Shown here: one piece after another, positions 16,109-25,363 of the stretch
Layout: every line of letters begins with the position of its first letter
Numbering within the stretch: the first letter of the stretch is position 1
Source of the DNA: Neptunitalea chrysea
Lineage (GTDB): Bacteria > Bacteroidota > Bacteroidia > Flavobacteriales > Flavobacteriaceae
Length of the DNA stretch: 64,000 nt
Assembly (NCBI RefSeq): GCF_027924145.1
Contig: NZ_BRVP01000003.1
Location: forward strand, 1-64,000
Direction of reading: 5' to 3'
The notes under the pieces: generated by a model
What the model saw: only the letters and a program-made list of their open reading frames with translations
Databases searched by the model: none
What the model was told of the DNA's origin: nothing
Translations under genes and position numbers: made by a program

Positions 16109-17439
16109 TATCTATTAAATGTTAGTCTTTTAGCATTTCTCTCTTCAGAAATCATTCCATTTTCATAAGCTAGATGGCCATTAACAAAGGTATGAGTTAC
16201 TTTTGATGCAAACGTAGTACCTTCAAACGGAGACCATTTACAGGCATATTCAATATTATCAGTAACAACTTCCCAAGGTGCATAAGGGTTTACTAAAACT
16301 AAATCGGCATAATACCCTTCTCTTATATAACCACGTTCTTTAATATCAAATAATATAGCTGGGTTATGACACATTTTTTGCGCCAATTTTTCAATTGGTA
16401 AGGTTCCGTTATTTACGTATTCCATCCAAGCCACTAAGGCATGCTGTACTAGAGGACCTCCAGAAGGTGCTTTAGTATAAACTTGTTTTTTTTCTTCTAT
16501 GGTATGTGGTGCATGGTCTGTTGCAATAATATCTATACGGTCATCCAATAATGCTTTCCATAAACCATCTTTATCTTTTTGCGTTTTCACAGCAGGATTC
16601 CATTTTATGAAGGTTTGCTTGGTGTCGTAATCAGCATCAGTAAACCAAAGGTGATGCAAACATACTTCAGCAGTTATTTTTTTCTCGGCTAAGGGAATAT
16701 CGTTCGTAAATAAGTGTGTTTCCTTTTCAGTAGAAACGTGAAAAACATGTAGGCGTGCACCAGTCTTTTTTGCTAAATTAATAGCTTTTGAAGAAGATAA
16801 AAAACACGCTTCTTCACTTCTGATAATTGGGTGATACTTTATAGGAATATCGTCGCCGTATTTTTCTTTATAGATTTCCATGTTGCGACGTATGGTGCCT
16901 TCATCTTCACAATGCGCTGCAATTACCATATCTGTATTAGAAAAAATACTCTCAATAACTTTTTCGTTATCTACTAACATGTTTCCGGTAGAAGATCCTA
17001 AGAAAAGTTTAACTCCAGCACACGATTTGTTATCTAATCTCTTTAATTCTTCAAGGTTATCATTGGTGCCTCCAAAAAAGAAAGAATAATTAGCGTATGA
17101 GGTGTTTTTTGCAATATCAAATTTGCCTTCTAATTTTTCAATAGTAGTAGTTTGCGGATTGGTATTTGGTTGCTCCATAAAAGTAGTAATACCCCCTGCA
17201 ACGGCAGCTCTACTTTCAGAAGCTATATTTCCTTTGTGAGTTAACCCTGGCTCTCTAAAATGTACCTGATCATCAATAATTCCAGGTAGGAGATAATGTC
17301 CTTCGGCATCAATTATTTTAGCACTGTCGTCTGTTATGTGGGAAGCAATTTTTTCAATACGTTCCTTATTAATCAGTACGTCCGAAATTTTAACTGTTCC
17401 TTCGTTAACTACTTTTGCGTTTTTAATCAGATATTTCAT
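16108..17439 (-). CDS. pyrC: Dihydroorotase, class I type
   Basis: A 443-residue amidohydrolase of pyrimidine synthesis (carbamoyl-aspartate to dihydroorotate, EC 3.5.2.3). Metal-site residues visible by family alignment are the carboxylated-lysine candidate Lys144 in GVKLFLGSS, His176 in IAAHCEDE, His231/His234 in RLHVFHVST, and Asp308 in IIATDHAPHT. The first metal motif, normally HxH, reads QVH (Gln58, His60) in DDQVHFREPG. The overall pattern matches class I dihydroorotases rather than hydantoinases. It overlaps the upstream glycosyltransferase by 4 bases (ATGA) and the downstream DUF4296 gene by one. Assignment is good; metal binding with the Gln is unproven. Confidence 0.9.
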   Translation of the reverse strand: MKYLIKNAKVVNEGTVKISDVLINKERIEKIASHITDDSAKIIDAEGHYLLPGIIDDQVHFREPGLTHKGNIASESRAAVAGGITTFMEQPNTNPQTTTIEKLEGKFDIAKNTSYANYSFFFGGTNDNLEELKRLDNKSCAGVKLFLGSSTGNMLVDNEKVIESIFSNTDMVIAAHCEDEGTIRRNMEIYKEKYGDDIPIKYHPIIRSEEACFLSSSKAINLAKKTGARLHVFHVSTEKETHLFTNDIPLAEKKITAEVCLHHLWFTDADYDTKQTFIKWNPAVKTQKDKDGLWKALLDDRIDIIATDHAPHTIEEKKQVYTKAPSGGPLVQHALVAWMEYVNNGTLPIEKLAQKMCHNPAILFDIKERGYIREGYYADLVLVNPYAPWEVVTDNIEYACKWSPFEGTTFASKVTHTFVNGHLAYENGMISEERNAKRLTFNR

Positions 17440-18158
17440 TTGTGAAAAATACTTTTTATTTTCATTGAGATTACTCCAAAAATGGCTTCATAAATAATAG
17501 AACCGCTCATTTTTGATATTCCTTTTACCCGGTCTGTAAAAATAACAGGAATTTCTATGATAGTAAACTTTTTTAGTGATGCTTTAAATTTCATTTCAAT
17601 TTGGAAAGCATAGCCAACGAAATGAATTTTAGATAAATCGATGGTTTCCAATACTTTTCTTTTGTAGCAAATAAATCCTGCCGTAGAATCGTTTACATTC
17701 ATTCCAGTTATCCATTTCACATATTTAGAAGCGCCATAGGATAAAAGAATTCTGTTTAAAGGCCAGTTTACAACTGTAATGCCTTTTACATATCTGGAAC
17801 CAATAGCAAGATCGACATTTTTGTTTTGGCAGGCATCAAGTAGCGCTTCCAAATCATTTGGATTATGCGAAAAATCGGCATCCATCTCAAATATGTACTC
17901 ATAATCTTTTTGTAGTGCCCAATGAAACCCATGTAAATAAGCAGTACCTAAACCTGATTTTTCGGTACGCACTTCTAGGTGTACTCTCTGCGGATACATT
18001 TCCATAAGCACATTAACTGCATCGGCAGTTCCGTCTGGAGAATTGTCATCAACTACCAATACCTCAAATTGAGATGGTTGTTGAAGCACCTCTTTAAGAA
18101 TAGCCTCTATATTCTCTATTTCATTATATGTAGGTATAACAACCAGGCTTTTTGCCAT
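17436..18158 (-). CDS. Polyprenol monophosphomannose synthase (GT2)
   Basis: A 240-residue family 2 glycosyltransferase of the dolichol-phosphate mannose synthase type. It has the opening VVIPTYNEIENIE, the UDP/GDP-binding VVDDNSPDGT, the metal-binding DADFSHNP (DxD-like), and the characteristic GSRYVKG and GFICYKRKVLE blocks. There is no C-terminal membrane domain, so it is the soluble type that charges a polyprenyl phosphate with a hexose, probably for glycosylation of envelope or secreted proteins. First gene of the operon with pyrC and the DUF4296 gene. Start is the first ATG, with LVVIPTYN in the usual position. Confidence 0.88.
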   Translation of the reverse strand: MAKSLVVIPTYNEIENIEAILKEVLQQPSQFEVLVVDDNSPDGTADAVNVLMEMYPQRVHLEVRTEKSGLGTAYLHGFHWALQKDYEYIFEMDADFSHNPNDLEALLDACQNKNVDLAIGSRYVKGITVVNWPLNRILLSYGASKYVKWITGMNVNDSTAGFICYKRKVLETIDLSKIHFVGYAFQIEMKFKASLKKFTIIEIPVIFTDRVKGISKMSGSIIYEAIFGVISMKIKSIFHK

Positions 18159-18269
18159 GTGTAAAAAATTTTAGCAAAAATAAACTTTTCTAAAAATTTG
18201 ATTGCTAGTACCGTTTGTTTATCTTTTATTTAACAGAAATAACGTAATTTTAGCCCATATTATATAGAG

Positions 18270-18929
18270 TTGGAGGTAATTAAAAGAACCCTTGTTGAAA
18301 ATGATTATGTGACCCTTACCTTTGTGTTGGTATTGGGTGTTGTTTGGTTTGCAAAACAGATGTACTACCACAGATTTTTAGAATTTTTACAGCTACCCTT
18401 TAGTAATAAATATTTTTCTGCAGCGCTTAGAGAAAAGAACCTCGAAAATCCATTTACCCTAATTATGCTGGTTGTTCAGATAATAAGTTTTGGTGTTTTT
18501 GTTTGGTATATGATTACAACACATCATATTAAAATCTTTAATGCAATTAAAATAGAATACTGGATGGCTTTGGTAGGGGTGTTTGTTTTTGTGTTGACCA
18601 AACTTGTAGTACAGATACTTGTCTCTGCAATCTTAAACATAAATAGAATCACCTATCAGTATATTTATAGGAAAATCAGTTACTTAAACTTTAGTTCTTT
18701 TGTTTTGTTGATAGGAATGGCTTTTGCATTTTATAACAAAAACCTGTCAAGTATATTTTTAATATTATCAGTTTTTGTATTTCTTCTATTAAATTTTATT
18801 GGAATACTAGACATGTTGAAAAATTATCAAAAATTAATCCTTAATTATTTCTTATATATTATTTTGTATCTTTGCGCTTTCGAAATAGCACCTTTGTTAA
18901 TTTTAGGTGCTTATATAACAATTTATTAG
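18270..18929 (+). CDS. DUF4271 membrane protein
   Basis: A 219-residue integral membrane protein with about six or seven hydrophobic segments (about 14-27, 60-82, 96-120, 142-155, 160-180 and 187-216). It matches the Bacteroidota-specific DUF4271 family, which is normally encoded just upstream of uroporphyrinogen-III synthase, as here (22 bases apart). No catalytic motif is visible. The start is TTG: no ATG exists before the first membrane segment is complete, and the next Met would remove part of the conserved N-terminus. Function unknown; co-occurrence with hemD suggests a loose link to tetrapyrrole synthesis or only a conserved operon. Confidence 0.82.
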   Translation: MEVIKRTLVENDYVTLTFVLVLGVVWFAKQMYYHRFLEFLQLPFSNKYFSAALREKNLENPFTLIMLVVQIISFGVFVWYMITTHHIKIFNAIKIEYWMALVGVFVFVLTKLVVQILVSAILNINRITYQYIYRKISYLNFSSFVLLIGMAFAFYNKNLSSIFLILSVFVFLLLNFIGILDMLKNYQKLILNYFLYIILYLCAFEIAPLLILGAYITIY

Positions 18930-18951
18930 CGACAATAAATACAGGGTATAC

Positions 18952-19698
18952 ATGAAAGTGAAAACAATCTTGGTTTCTCAGCCAGAACCTAAAGTAGAAC
19001 ATTCACCGTATTCTCAACTTGAAGAGAAGCAAAAAGTAAAAATCGATTTTAGACCATTCATTCACGTCGAGGGAGTAGATGCAAAGGACATAAGACATCA
19101 GAAAGTCGATTTGTCTGTCTTCACTGCCATTATACTTACTAGTAGAAATTCTGTCGATCATTTTTTTAGAGTAGCAGAAGAGATGAGGTTTAAGGTGCCT
19201 GATAGTATGAAATACTTTTGTCAATCTGAAGCTGTAGCCTATTATTTGCAAAAATATGTGGTTTACAGAAAAAGAAAAATTTACGTTGGAAAACGGAACT
19301 TTTCTGAATTGACTCCATTAATTAAAAAGTATAAGGACGAGAAGTTCTTATTGCCTTCTTCTGATATTTTAAAACCTGATGTACCTGCTGCATTAGACAA
19401 GCTTAAAGTAAATTGGGTAAGAGGCGTTTTCTACAAAACTGTAGTAAGTGATCTTTCTGATCTTAAAGATGTATATTACGATATCTTGGCTTTCTTTAGT
19501 CCTTCAGGTATAGAATCTTTGTTTAAAAACTTTCCTGACTTTAAACAAAATGATACGCGTATAGCTGTTTTTGGTAATACTACTAATAAAGCTGCGGAAG
19601 AAGCTGGGTTGCGTATCGATATTTTGGCACCAACACCCGATACTCCGTCTATGACTATGGCTTTAGAAAAATATATTGTAGAGGTAAATAAAAAATAA
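18952..19698 (+). CDS. hemD: Uroporphyrinogen-III synthase
   Basis: A 248-residue HemD protein that closes hydroxymethylbilane with inversion of ring D to give uroporphyrinogen III (EC 4.2.1.75) in haem synthesis. HemD sequences are poorly conserved; supporting features are the two-domain pattern and the segments FTAIILTSRNSVDHFF, YDILAFFSPSGIESLF (the conserved Ser-Pro-Ser-Gly region), RIAVFGNTTNKAAEEAG and the final APTPDTPSMTMALEKY. Context (DUF4271 upstream) is typical for flavobacteria. It is followed by a strong bidirectional terminator shared with the convergent pckA gene. Confidence 0.9.
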   Translation: MKVKTILVSQPEPKVEHSPYSQLEEKQKVKIDFRPFIHVEGVDAKDIRHQKVDLSVFTAIILTSRNSVDHFFRVAEEMRFKVPDSMKYFCQSEAVAYYLQKYVVYRKRKIYVGKRNFSELTPLIKKYKDEKFLLPSSDILKPDVPAALDKLKVNWVRGVFYKTVVSDLSDLKDVYYDILAFFSPSGIESLFKNFPDFKQNDTRIAVFGNTTNKAAEEAGLRIDILAPTPDTPSMTMALEKYIVEVNKK

Positions 19699-19720
19699 GA
19701 TATATATTTTATGTGCTATT

Positions 19721-19757
19721 CTAAAAAGGGACTGCATGCATTACAGCCCCTTTTTAG
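19721..19757. terminator. Bidirectional terminator between hemD and pckA
   Basis: CTAAAAAGGG (19721-19730) pairs with CCCTTTTTAG (19748-19757), extended inside by CTG/CAG. T-runs on both strands make it suitable for both convergent genes. Confidence 0.85.
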
Positions 19758-19796
19758 AAGCACTACTAACTAACTACAATAAAACTAAATAGATTT

Positions 19797-21401
19797 TTAT
19801 TTGGGTCCTCCCGCTAATATTTCATCATTAGCGTATTCTTCAAATTTTTTGAAATTTTCCTTAAAAGCATTAGCTAACTGATTTGCTTTTTTATAATAAG
19901 CATCATCGTTATTCCAGGTTTGTCTAGGGCTTAAAACTTCTGATGGTACATTAGGACAAGAGTTTGGTAAAGCAACACCAAAAACAGAGTGTATTCTGTA
20001 ATCTCTATCGTTAATAGTTCCAAGATTTCCATTCATGGCAGCTGTAATCATGGCTCTTGTGTATTTAAGTTTCATTCGATGTCCTACGCCATAAGGTCCA
20101 CCTGTCCATCCGGTGTTTACTAACCAAACATTAACCCCTGTTTCTTTCATTTTTTCAATGAGCATTTCTGCATATACAGTTGGGTGTAGCGGCATAAATG
20201 GTGCCCCAAAACAAGCGGAAAAACTTGGTAAAGGCTCATCAATTCCGGCTTCTGTTCCGGCTACTTTAGCGGTGTATCCAGAAATAAAATGATAGGCTGC
20301 TTGCCCTGGAGTTAATTTAGAAATAGGAGGTAATACACCAAAAGCGTCTGCGGTTAAGAAAAATATATTTTTAGGATTTTTACCTATAGATGGAGTTTGT
20401 GTATTTTCTATATGCTCTAAAGGGTAACTTACTCTAGTGTTTTGTGTAATAGAGGTGTCTTCAAAATCTACAGAACCATCATCTTTTAAGAGTACGTTTT
20501 CTAATAGAGCCCCTTTTTTAATCGCATGGAAAATTTCAGGTTCTTTCTCTTCAGTTAGATCTATAACCTTCGCATAGCAACCTCCTTCGAAGTTGAAAAC
20601 GGTGTTTTCAGGAGTCCACCCATGCTCATCATCCCCAATTAATTTTCTGTCCGGATCTGCTGATAAAGTGGTTTTACCAGTACCTGATAGTCCAAAAAAT
20701 ATAGCGGTATCCTCATCTTTACCTACGTTAGCACTACAGTGCATAGGAAATGTTTCTTTTTCAACCGGAAGAATGAAATTCAAAGCAGAAAAGATTCCTT
20801 TTTTAATTTCACCTGTATAACCGGTACCCCCAATAAGAGCAATTTTACGTGTAAAATCCAAAATGGCAAAGTTATGTTGACGCGTGCCATCTACTTTAGG
20901 GTTCGCCATAAATTCAGGCGCATTAATAATGGTCCATTCTGGTGTAAAGTCTGCTAACTCTTCCTCTGTTGGTCGTAAAAACATATTATAGGCAAACAGA
21001 TTGCTCCAAGGGTAGTCGGTAACAACACGAATATTCATCTGATAATTCGGATCAGCACATGCATAAGCATCTCTTACGTATACTTCTTTCTCAGAAAGGT
21101 AATTAGTTACCTTGGTGTAAAGTTTGTCAAAGGCTTCACTTTCAAAAGGAATGTTTACAGAGCCCCACCAAACCTTATCTTCGGTAATTGCATCTTTAAC
21201 AATAAATCGATCCATAGGAGACCTTCCGGTAAATTCACCAGTGTTTATAGCTAAGGTACCGTTATTGGTTTCTGTACCTAAGCCCTTTTCAAGTGTAATT
21301 TGCTGTAGCTCTTCCGGCGAAAGCTGATAATGAGCCTTAGCCTTGTTAATTCCTAAATAGTCTAAAGAAATAACAGGGGCTATGTTGCTTGTATTTGCCA
21401 T
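19797..21401 (-). CDS. pckA: Phosphoenolpyruvate carboxykinase (ATP)
   Basis: A 534-residue ATP-dependent PEP carboxykinase (EC 4.1.1.49), converting oxaloacetate and ATP to PEP, CO2 and ADP for gluconeogenesis. The P-loop GLSGTGKTTLS, the oxaloacetate-binding TGRSPMDRFIV near the N-terminus, the metal-site HCSANVG region and the FEGGCYAKVIDL block are all present. The frame is open 12 codons further upstream, but ATG at 21401 (MANTSNI) is the natural start: the upstream stretch coincides with the leader behind the promoter. Length is normal. Transcribed alone, with its own promoter and a shared terminator. Confidence 0.96.
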   Translation of the reverse strand: MANTSNIAPVISLDYLGINKAKAHYQLSPEELQQITLEKGLGTETNNGTLAINTGEFTGRSPMDRFIVKDAITEDKVWWGSVNIPFESEAFDKLYTKVTNYLSEKEVYVRDAYACADPNYQMNIRVVTDYPWSNLFAYNMFLRPTEEELADFTPEWTIINAPEFMANPKVDGTRQHNFAILDFTRKIALIGGTGYTGEIKKGIFSALNFILPVEKETFPMHCSANVGKDEDTAIFFGLSGTGKTTLSADPDRKLIGDDEHGWTPENTVFNFEGGCYAKVIDLTEEKEPEIFHAIKKGALLENVLLKDDGSVDFEDTSITQNTRVSYPLEHIENTQTPSIGKNPKNIFFLTADAFGVLPPISKLTPGQAAYHFISGYTAKVAGTEAGIDEPLPSFSACFGAPFMPLHPTVYAEMLIEKMKETGVNVWLVNTGWTGGPYGVGHRMKLKYTRAMITAAMNGNLGTINDRDYRIHSVFGVALPNSCPNVPSEVLSPRQTWNNDDAYYKKANQLANAFKENFKKFEEYANDEILAGGPK

Positions 21402-21434
21402 AATATATTTGTTTGTTGTGTTTCTGTTGTATAA

Positions 21435-21462
21435 CAAATGTAATAATAAAAGAAAACTACAA
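21435..21462 (-). promoter_or_regulatory. Promoter of pckA
   Basis: On the minus strand TTG (21462-21460), 17 bases, then TACATTTG (21442-21435), matching TTG/TAnnTTTG. It supports the start codon at 21401 rather than the more upstream Met, which lies almost inside the -7 box. Confidence 0.65.
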
Positions 21463-21497
21463 CGTTTTATTATGGGTGTTTCTTGCTATTTTACTAT

Positions 21498-21881
21498 CTA
21501 TAAATTTTTAAAACGCCATGCCATAAGCCCCCAGCCTACAATAAAGCAAACACCTCCTATAGGGGTTGCCGGCCCAATAAAACTGATATCGAGACTAAGT
21601 ACATCTTTAAAGGTTAACAAATAGATAGAGCCTGAAAACAGTAAAATACCTATTGCCATAAAAATGGCTATCTGCTTTTTATGTTTGTCTGCAATTTTAG
21701 AAAGTCCAAGTGCCAAAAGAGCAAACACGTGGTACATTTGATAGGTGACTCCTGTTTTAAAGGTTTCTACTTGTTCAGGACTTACAATTTTCTTTAGTCC
21801 GTGAGCTCCAAAGGCTCCAAATAGTACAGTTAACATTCCTAAAACCGCGGTAAGCGTTAAAATATTCTTATGTGTACGCAT
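21498..21881 (-). CDS. DUF423 family small membrane protein, second copy
   Basis: A 127-residue protein with four hydrophobic segments, belonging to the same DUF423 family as the gene at 101-478. It shares GAFGAHGLK near residues 23-31 and ATPIGGVCFIVGWGLMA near the C-terminus. The rest is divergent, so these are old paralogues rather than a recent duplication. Located between pckA and the saccharopine-dehydrogenase-like gene; transcribed alone. Biochemical role not established. Confidence 0.85.
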   Translation of the reverse strand: MRTHKNILTLTAVLGMLTVLFGAFGAHGLKKIVSPEQVETFKTGVTYQMYHVFALLALGLSKIADKHKKQIAIFMAIGILLFSGSIYLLTFKDVLSLDISFIGPATPIGGVCFIVGWGLMAWRFKNL

Positions 21882-21978
21882 GATATTTTTTATATATATA
21901 ACAAATACTTACATTTAAGTTACAATTAAAACAAGTTATAACTTAGTTTGCTAAGTTACGGAACATATTAGTAAAATT

Positions 21979-23349
21979 ATGAGAAGCATAGTAGTATTTG
22001 GAGCTGGTAAGTCAACAGCATTTTTATTTGATTATTTTTTAAATATAGCAGCAAAAGAGGCATTAGAAATTACAATAGTAGATAAATGCTTTCATGCAGT
22101 TTCTCCTGAAATTAAAGAAAGTACTTTTTTTAAGTTAAAAACTGTAGACATAAATAATAAGGAGGAAGTTGCTAAACTGATCGAATATTCTTCTATTGTG
22201 GTTTCAATGCTGCCTGCTTTTCTTCATATTAAGATAGCCAAACTTTGTTTAACATTTAAAAAGAATTTGGTAACGGCATCATATATAAGTGAGGAGATGA
22301 AAAAGATGCATATGGAGGTTAAAGGTAGTGGGTTGATTTTCTTGAATGAGGTAGGCTTAGATCCGGGAATAGACCATATGAGTGCTATGAAAATAATTGA
22401 TGATGTAACCGATAAGGGAGGTAAACTGTTATTGTTTGAATCGTTTTGTGGGGGTTTATTAGCACCTGAAAGTGACTCTAATCTTTGGAATTATAAATTC
22501 ACCTGGAACCCCAGAAATGTTGTGCTTGCCGGTCAGGGAGGAGCTGCCAAGTTTATTCAAGAAGGTACGTATAAGTATATTCCTTACCATAAGCTATTTA
22601 GAAGAACAGAGTTTTTAAATATTGAAGGGTACGGAGGTTTTGAAGCTTATGCCAATAGGGACTCCTTAAAGTATAGATCTATTTATGGGTTAGATGATAT
22701 TCTTACATTTTACAGAGGTACTATTAGAAGGGTTGGTTTTTCAAGAGCCTGGAATATGTTTGTACAGTTGGGGATGACAGATGATTCGTATGTAATTGAA
22801 GATTCTGAACATATGAGCTATCGTGATTTTTTAAACCTATTTTTAGCTTATTCACCTTCTGACTCGGTTGAGTTAAAGCTACGCCATTATCTTAAAATAG
22901 ATCAGGATGATGTAATGTGGCAAAAACTAGAAGAATTGGATTTGTTTAGTGCTACTAAAAAAATAGGAGTTCCTAATGCAACGCCCGCACAAATGCTACA
23001 GAGAATACTTGAAAATAGCTGGTCTTTGCAAGAAAATGATAAGGATATGATTGTAATGTACCATAAAATAGGGTACGAGTTACAAGGAGAAAAACAACAA
23101 ATAGATGCCCATATGGTAGTAACAGGTACCAATAGTGCCTATACAGCTATGGCTAAAACAGTAGGATTACCGTTAGGTATTGCAACCTTGCTAATACTTA
23201 ATAATAAGGTTACGGAAAAAGGAGTGTTGTTGCCGTTAACGAAAGAAATTTATGAGCCAATACTTAACGAATTAAGTGCACTTGGAATTACATTTAGACA
23301 TGAAAAAGTATCTTATATGGGGTATAACCCAAATAATGTTTTTGGATAA
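21979..23349 (+). CDS. Saccharopine dehydrogenase family oxidoreductase
   Basis: A 456-residue enzyme. The Rossmann motif VVFGAGKSTAFL lies at residues 4-15; SIVVSMLPAFLH and FLNEVGLDPGIDHMSAMKII are diagnostic of the saccharopine reductase/dehydrogenase family, and a long catalytic C-terminal domain follows (SFCGGLLAPES, WNPRNVVLAGQGGAAKF). Length agrees with single-domain bacterial members. It may take part in lysine degradation (reduction to saccharopine or oxidation to aminoadipate semialdehyde), but the direction and exact substrate cannot be read from sequence. An Lrp/AsnC regulator follows 134 bases downstream, fitting amino-acid control. Confidence 0.85.
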   Translation: MRSIVVFGAGKSTAFLFDYFLNIAAKEALEITIVDKCFHAVSPEIKESTFFKLKTVDINNKEEVAKLIEYSSIVVSMLPAFLHIKIAKLCLTFKKNLVTASYISEEMKKMHMEVKGSGLIFLNEVGLDPGIDHMSAMKIIDDVTDKGGKLLLFESFCGGLLAPESDSNLWNYKFTWNPRNVVLAGQGGAAKFIQEGTYKYIPYHKLFRRTEFLNIEGYGGFEAYANRDSLKYRSIYGLDDILTFYRGTIRRVGFSRAWNMFVQLGMTDDSYVIEDSEHMSYRDFLNLFLAYSPSDSVELKLRHYLKIDQDDVMWQKLEELDLFSATKKIGVPNATPAQMLQRILENSWSLQENDKDMIVMYHKIGYELQGEKQQIDAHMVVTGTNSAYTAMAKTVGLPLGIATLLILNNKVTEKGVLLPLTKEIYEPILNELSALGITFRHEKVSYMGYNPNNVFG

Positions 23350-23483
23350 TACTAAATTTGGAAGTACTTGAAATGCGTTTAAGTAGAAAAAGCAATCGTA
23401 AAAATACTATTTTCTTAATTTTTCTTAAAGATATTTCATAATTAAATTAAATATGTATTTTTGGTTTCAAATGACAATTTAAA

Positions 23484-23954
23484 ATGAAGTCTGATAAGAA
23501 TACTGTAACCATAGATGGTATTGATAAAAAAATTTTAAGATACTTGATGGATGATGCTCGTAAACCTATTTTAGAAATTGCTCGAAAAATTGGTATTTCG
23601 GGAGCTGCAATTCACCAAAGATTGAGGAAATTAGAGCAAAGCGGTCTCCTTGCCGGATCAAAATTCATTATTAACCCTAAAGTTTTAGGGTACTCTACCA
23701 TGGCTTTTGTGGGTATTTATCTTGATAAAGCTATGAGAAATCCGGAAGCTGTAAAGGTTTTAAAAGATATTCCTGAGGTGTTAGAGTGTCATTATACTAC
23801 AGGTAACTGGAGTATTTTGGTTAAAATACTATGTAGGGATAATGAGCATTTAATGAATGTGCTTAACCATAAAATACAAGCTATAGATGGAGTCTCGCGT
23901 ACTGAGACTTTTATTTCTTTAAATCAGCAAATAGATAGGCAAATAGGTATCTAA
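23484..23954 (+). CDS. Lrp/AsnC family transcriptional regulator
   Basis: A 156-residue regulator. The N-terminal helix-turn-helix (IDKKILRYLMDDARKPILEIARK) is followed by a recognition helix region with GAAIHQRLRKLEQSGLL, and the C-terminal RAM (ACT-like) ligand-binding domain spans about 72-150, including VLECHYTTGNWSILVKI. Such proteins form dimers and higher assemblies and sense amino acids. It sits between a saccharopine-dehydrogenase-like gene and tyrS, which suggests but does not prove control of amino-acid genes here. A TATTTTTG box at 23456-23463 may be its -7 element. Confidence 0.92.
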   Translation: MKSDKNTVTIDGIDKKILRYLMDDARKPILEIARKIGISGAAIHQRLRKLEQSGLLAGSKFIINPKVLGYSTMAFVGIYLDKAMRNPEAVKVLKDIPEVLECHYTTGNWSILVKILCRDNEHLMNVLNHKIQAIDGVSRTETFISLNQQIDRQIGI

Positions 23955-23958
23955 ACAC

Positions 23959-23989
23959 TTGAAAGAACACGTCAAATCCATTATATTTG
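23959..23989 (+). promoter_or_regulatory. Promoter of tyrS
   Basis: TTG (23959-23961), 20 bases, then TATATTTG (23982-23989), matching the Bacteroidota consensus. The start codon at 24011 lies 22 bases downstream, so the more upstream Met in the frame (23987) falls inside the -7 box and is excluded. Confidence 0.72.
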
Positions 23990-24010
23990 CTGCTTCTTAA
24001 AAACAATATA

Positions 24011-25306
24011 ATGGCTAAAAATTTTGTTGAAGAGCTTACATGGCGAGGTATGATACATGACGTAATGCCTGGTGCAGAAGAACATTTATTAGAAGAAATG
24101 CGTAGTGGTTACGTAGGGTTTGATCCTACTGCCGATTCACTGCATATAGGTAATTTGGTGCCTATTATGTTACTTGCTTTTTTTCAGCGTAGTGGTCATA
24201 AGCCATATGCTTTGGTGGGGGGTGCTACAGGAATGATAGGTGATCCTTCTGGTAAGTCAAATGAAAGAAACTTATTAGACGAGGCTACTTTACAATATAA
24301 TCAGGAATGTGTTAAGAGACAACTTTCTCAGTTTTTAGATTTTAGTTCAAGATTGGATAATGAAGCAGTAATGGTAAATAACTATGACTGGATGAAGAAT
24401 TTTTCTTTCTTAGGATTTATCAGAGATGTTGGTAAACACATTACTGTAAACTATATGATGGCTAAAGATTCGGTAAAAAGCAGACTCTCAGGTGAATCTT
24501 CTGAGGGAATGTCATTTACAGAATTTACATATCAGTTAGTGCAAGGGTACGATTTTATGCATTTGTACAAAGAAAAACAATGTACACTTCAAATGGGGGG
24601 AAGTGACCAGTGGGGAAATATTACTACAGGTACCGAGCTTATTAGAAGAATGGAGAATGGTAAAGGGTATGCTTTAACTTGTCCGTTAATTACTAAAAGT
24701 GATGGAAGTAAGTTTGGTAAGAGTGAAGGTGGTAACGTATGGTTAGATCCTGAAAAAACCTCACCTTATAAATTTTATCAATATTGGTTAAATACTTCTG
24801 ATGAAGATGCTGCTAAGTACATTAAAATATTCACTTTCTTAGAAAAGGAAACTATAGATAGTTTGATAGCAGAGCATGCAGAAGCACCTCATTTAAGAGT
24901 TTTACAAAAAAGATTAGCTAAAGAGGTTACTATTACGGTTCATAGTGAAGAAGAGTACGAAAAAGTAATTAAAGCGTCTGAAATTCTTTTTGGTAAATCT
25001 ACTTCTGAAGATTTGAAAGAATTAGATGAGAAAACTTTTTTAGATGTTTTTGAAGGTGTGCCACAGGCTGAAGTGGAAATGGCTGATATAGAAGCTGGAT
25101 TAGATATGATTGGCGCTTTAGCGGCTAAAACCGGATTCTTAGATTCGAATGGGGCAGCAAGACGTGAGTTGAAACAAAATGCGATTTCGGTAAACAAAGA
25201 AAAAGTAAAAGAAGATTACACTATTACAAAGGAAGACCTTATTAATAACAAATTTGTGTTGTTACAAAGAGGTAAGAAAAACTATTATGTTTTAGTGGTT
25301 AAATAA
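24011..25306 (+). CDS. tyrS: Tyrosyl-tRNA synthetase
   Basis: A 431-residue class I aminoacyl-tRNA synthetase charging tRNA-Tyr. The HIGH-like motif is HIGN (in [10 protein letters not shown]), the KMSKS-like loop is KFGKSEGGN, and the tyrosine pocket shows [15 protein letters not shown] and [11 protein letters not shown] with MGGSDQWGN. An S4-like RNA-binding segment forms the C-terminus ([16 protein letters not shown] onward). Length is normal for the TyrRS type with KFGKS. ATG at 24011 (MAKNFVEEL) is chosen because the promoter overlaps the more upstream candidate. Terminator follows the stop. Confidence 0.97.
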   Translation: MAKNFVEELTWRGMIHDVMPGAEEHLLEEMRSGYVGFDPTADSLHIGNLVPIMLLAFFQRSGHKPYALVGGATGMIGDPSGKSNERNLLDEATLQYNQECVKRQLSQFLDFSSRLDNEAVMVNNYDWMKNFSFLGFIRDVGKHITVNYMMAKDSVKSRLSGESSEGMSFTEFTYQLVQGYDFMHLYKEKQCTLQMGGSDQWGNITTGTELIRRMENGKGYALTCPLITKSDGSKFGKSEGGNVWLDPEKTSPYKFYQYWLNTSDEDAAKYIKIFTFLEKETIDSLIAEHAEAPHLRVLQKRLAKEVTITVHSEEEYEKVIKASEILFGKSTSEDLKELDEKTFLDVFEGVPQAEVEMADIEAGLDMIGALAAKTGFLDSNGAARRELKQNAISVNKEKVKEDYTITKEDLINNKFVLLQRGKKNYYVLVVK

Positions 25307-25330
25307 AAGTCTCCGAATTAATACATATTA

Positions 25331-25360
25331 AAAATCCTGTCTCTTAAGGCAGGATTTTTT
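25331..25360. terminator. Terminator between tyrS and LuxE-like gene
   Basis: AAAATCCTG (25331-25339), loop TCTCTTAAGG, CAGGATTTT (25350-25358) and further T residues. Suitable for both convergent genes. Confidence 0.87.
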
Positions 25361-25363
25361 TGT

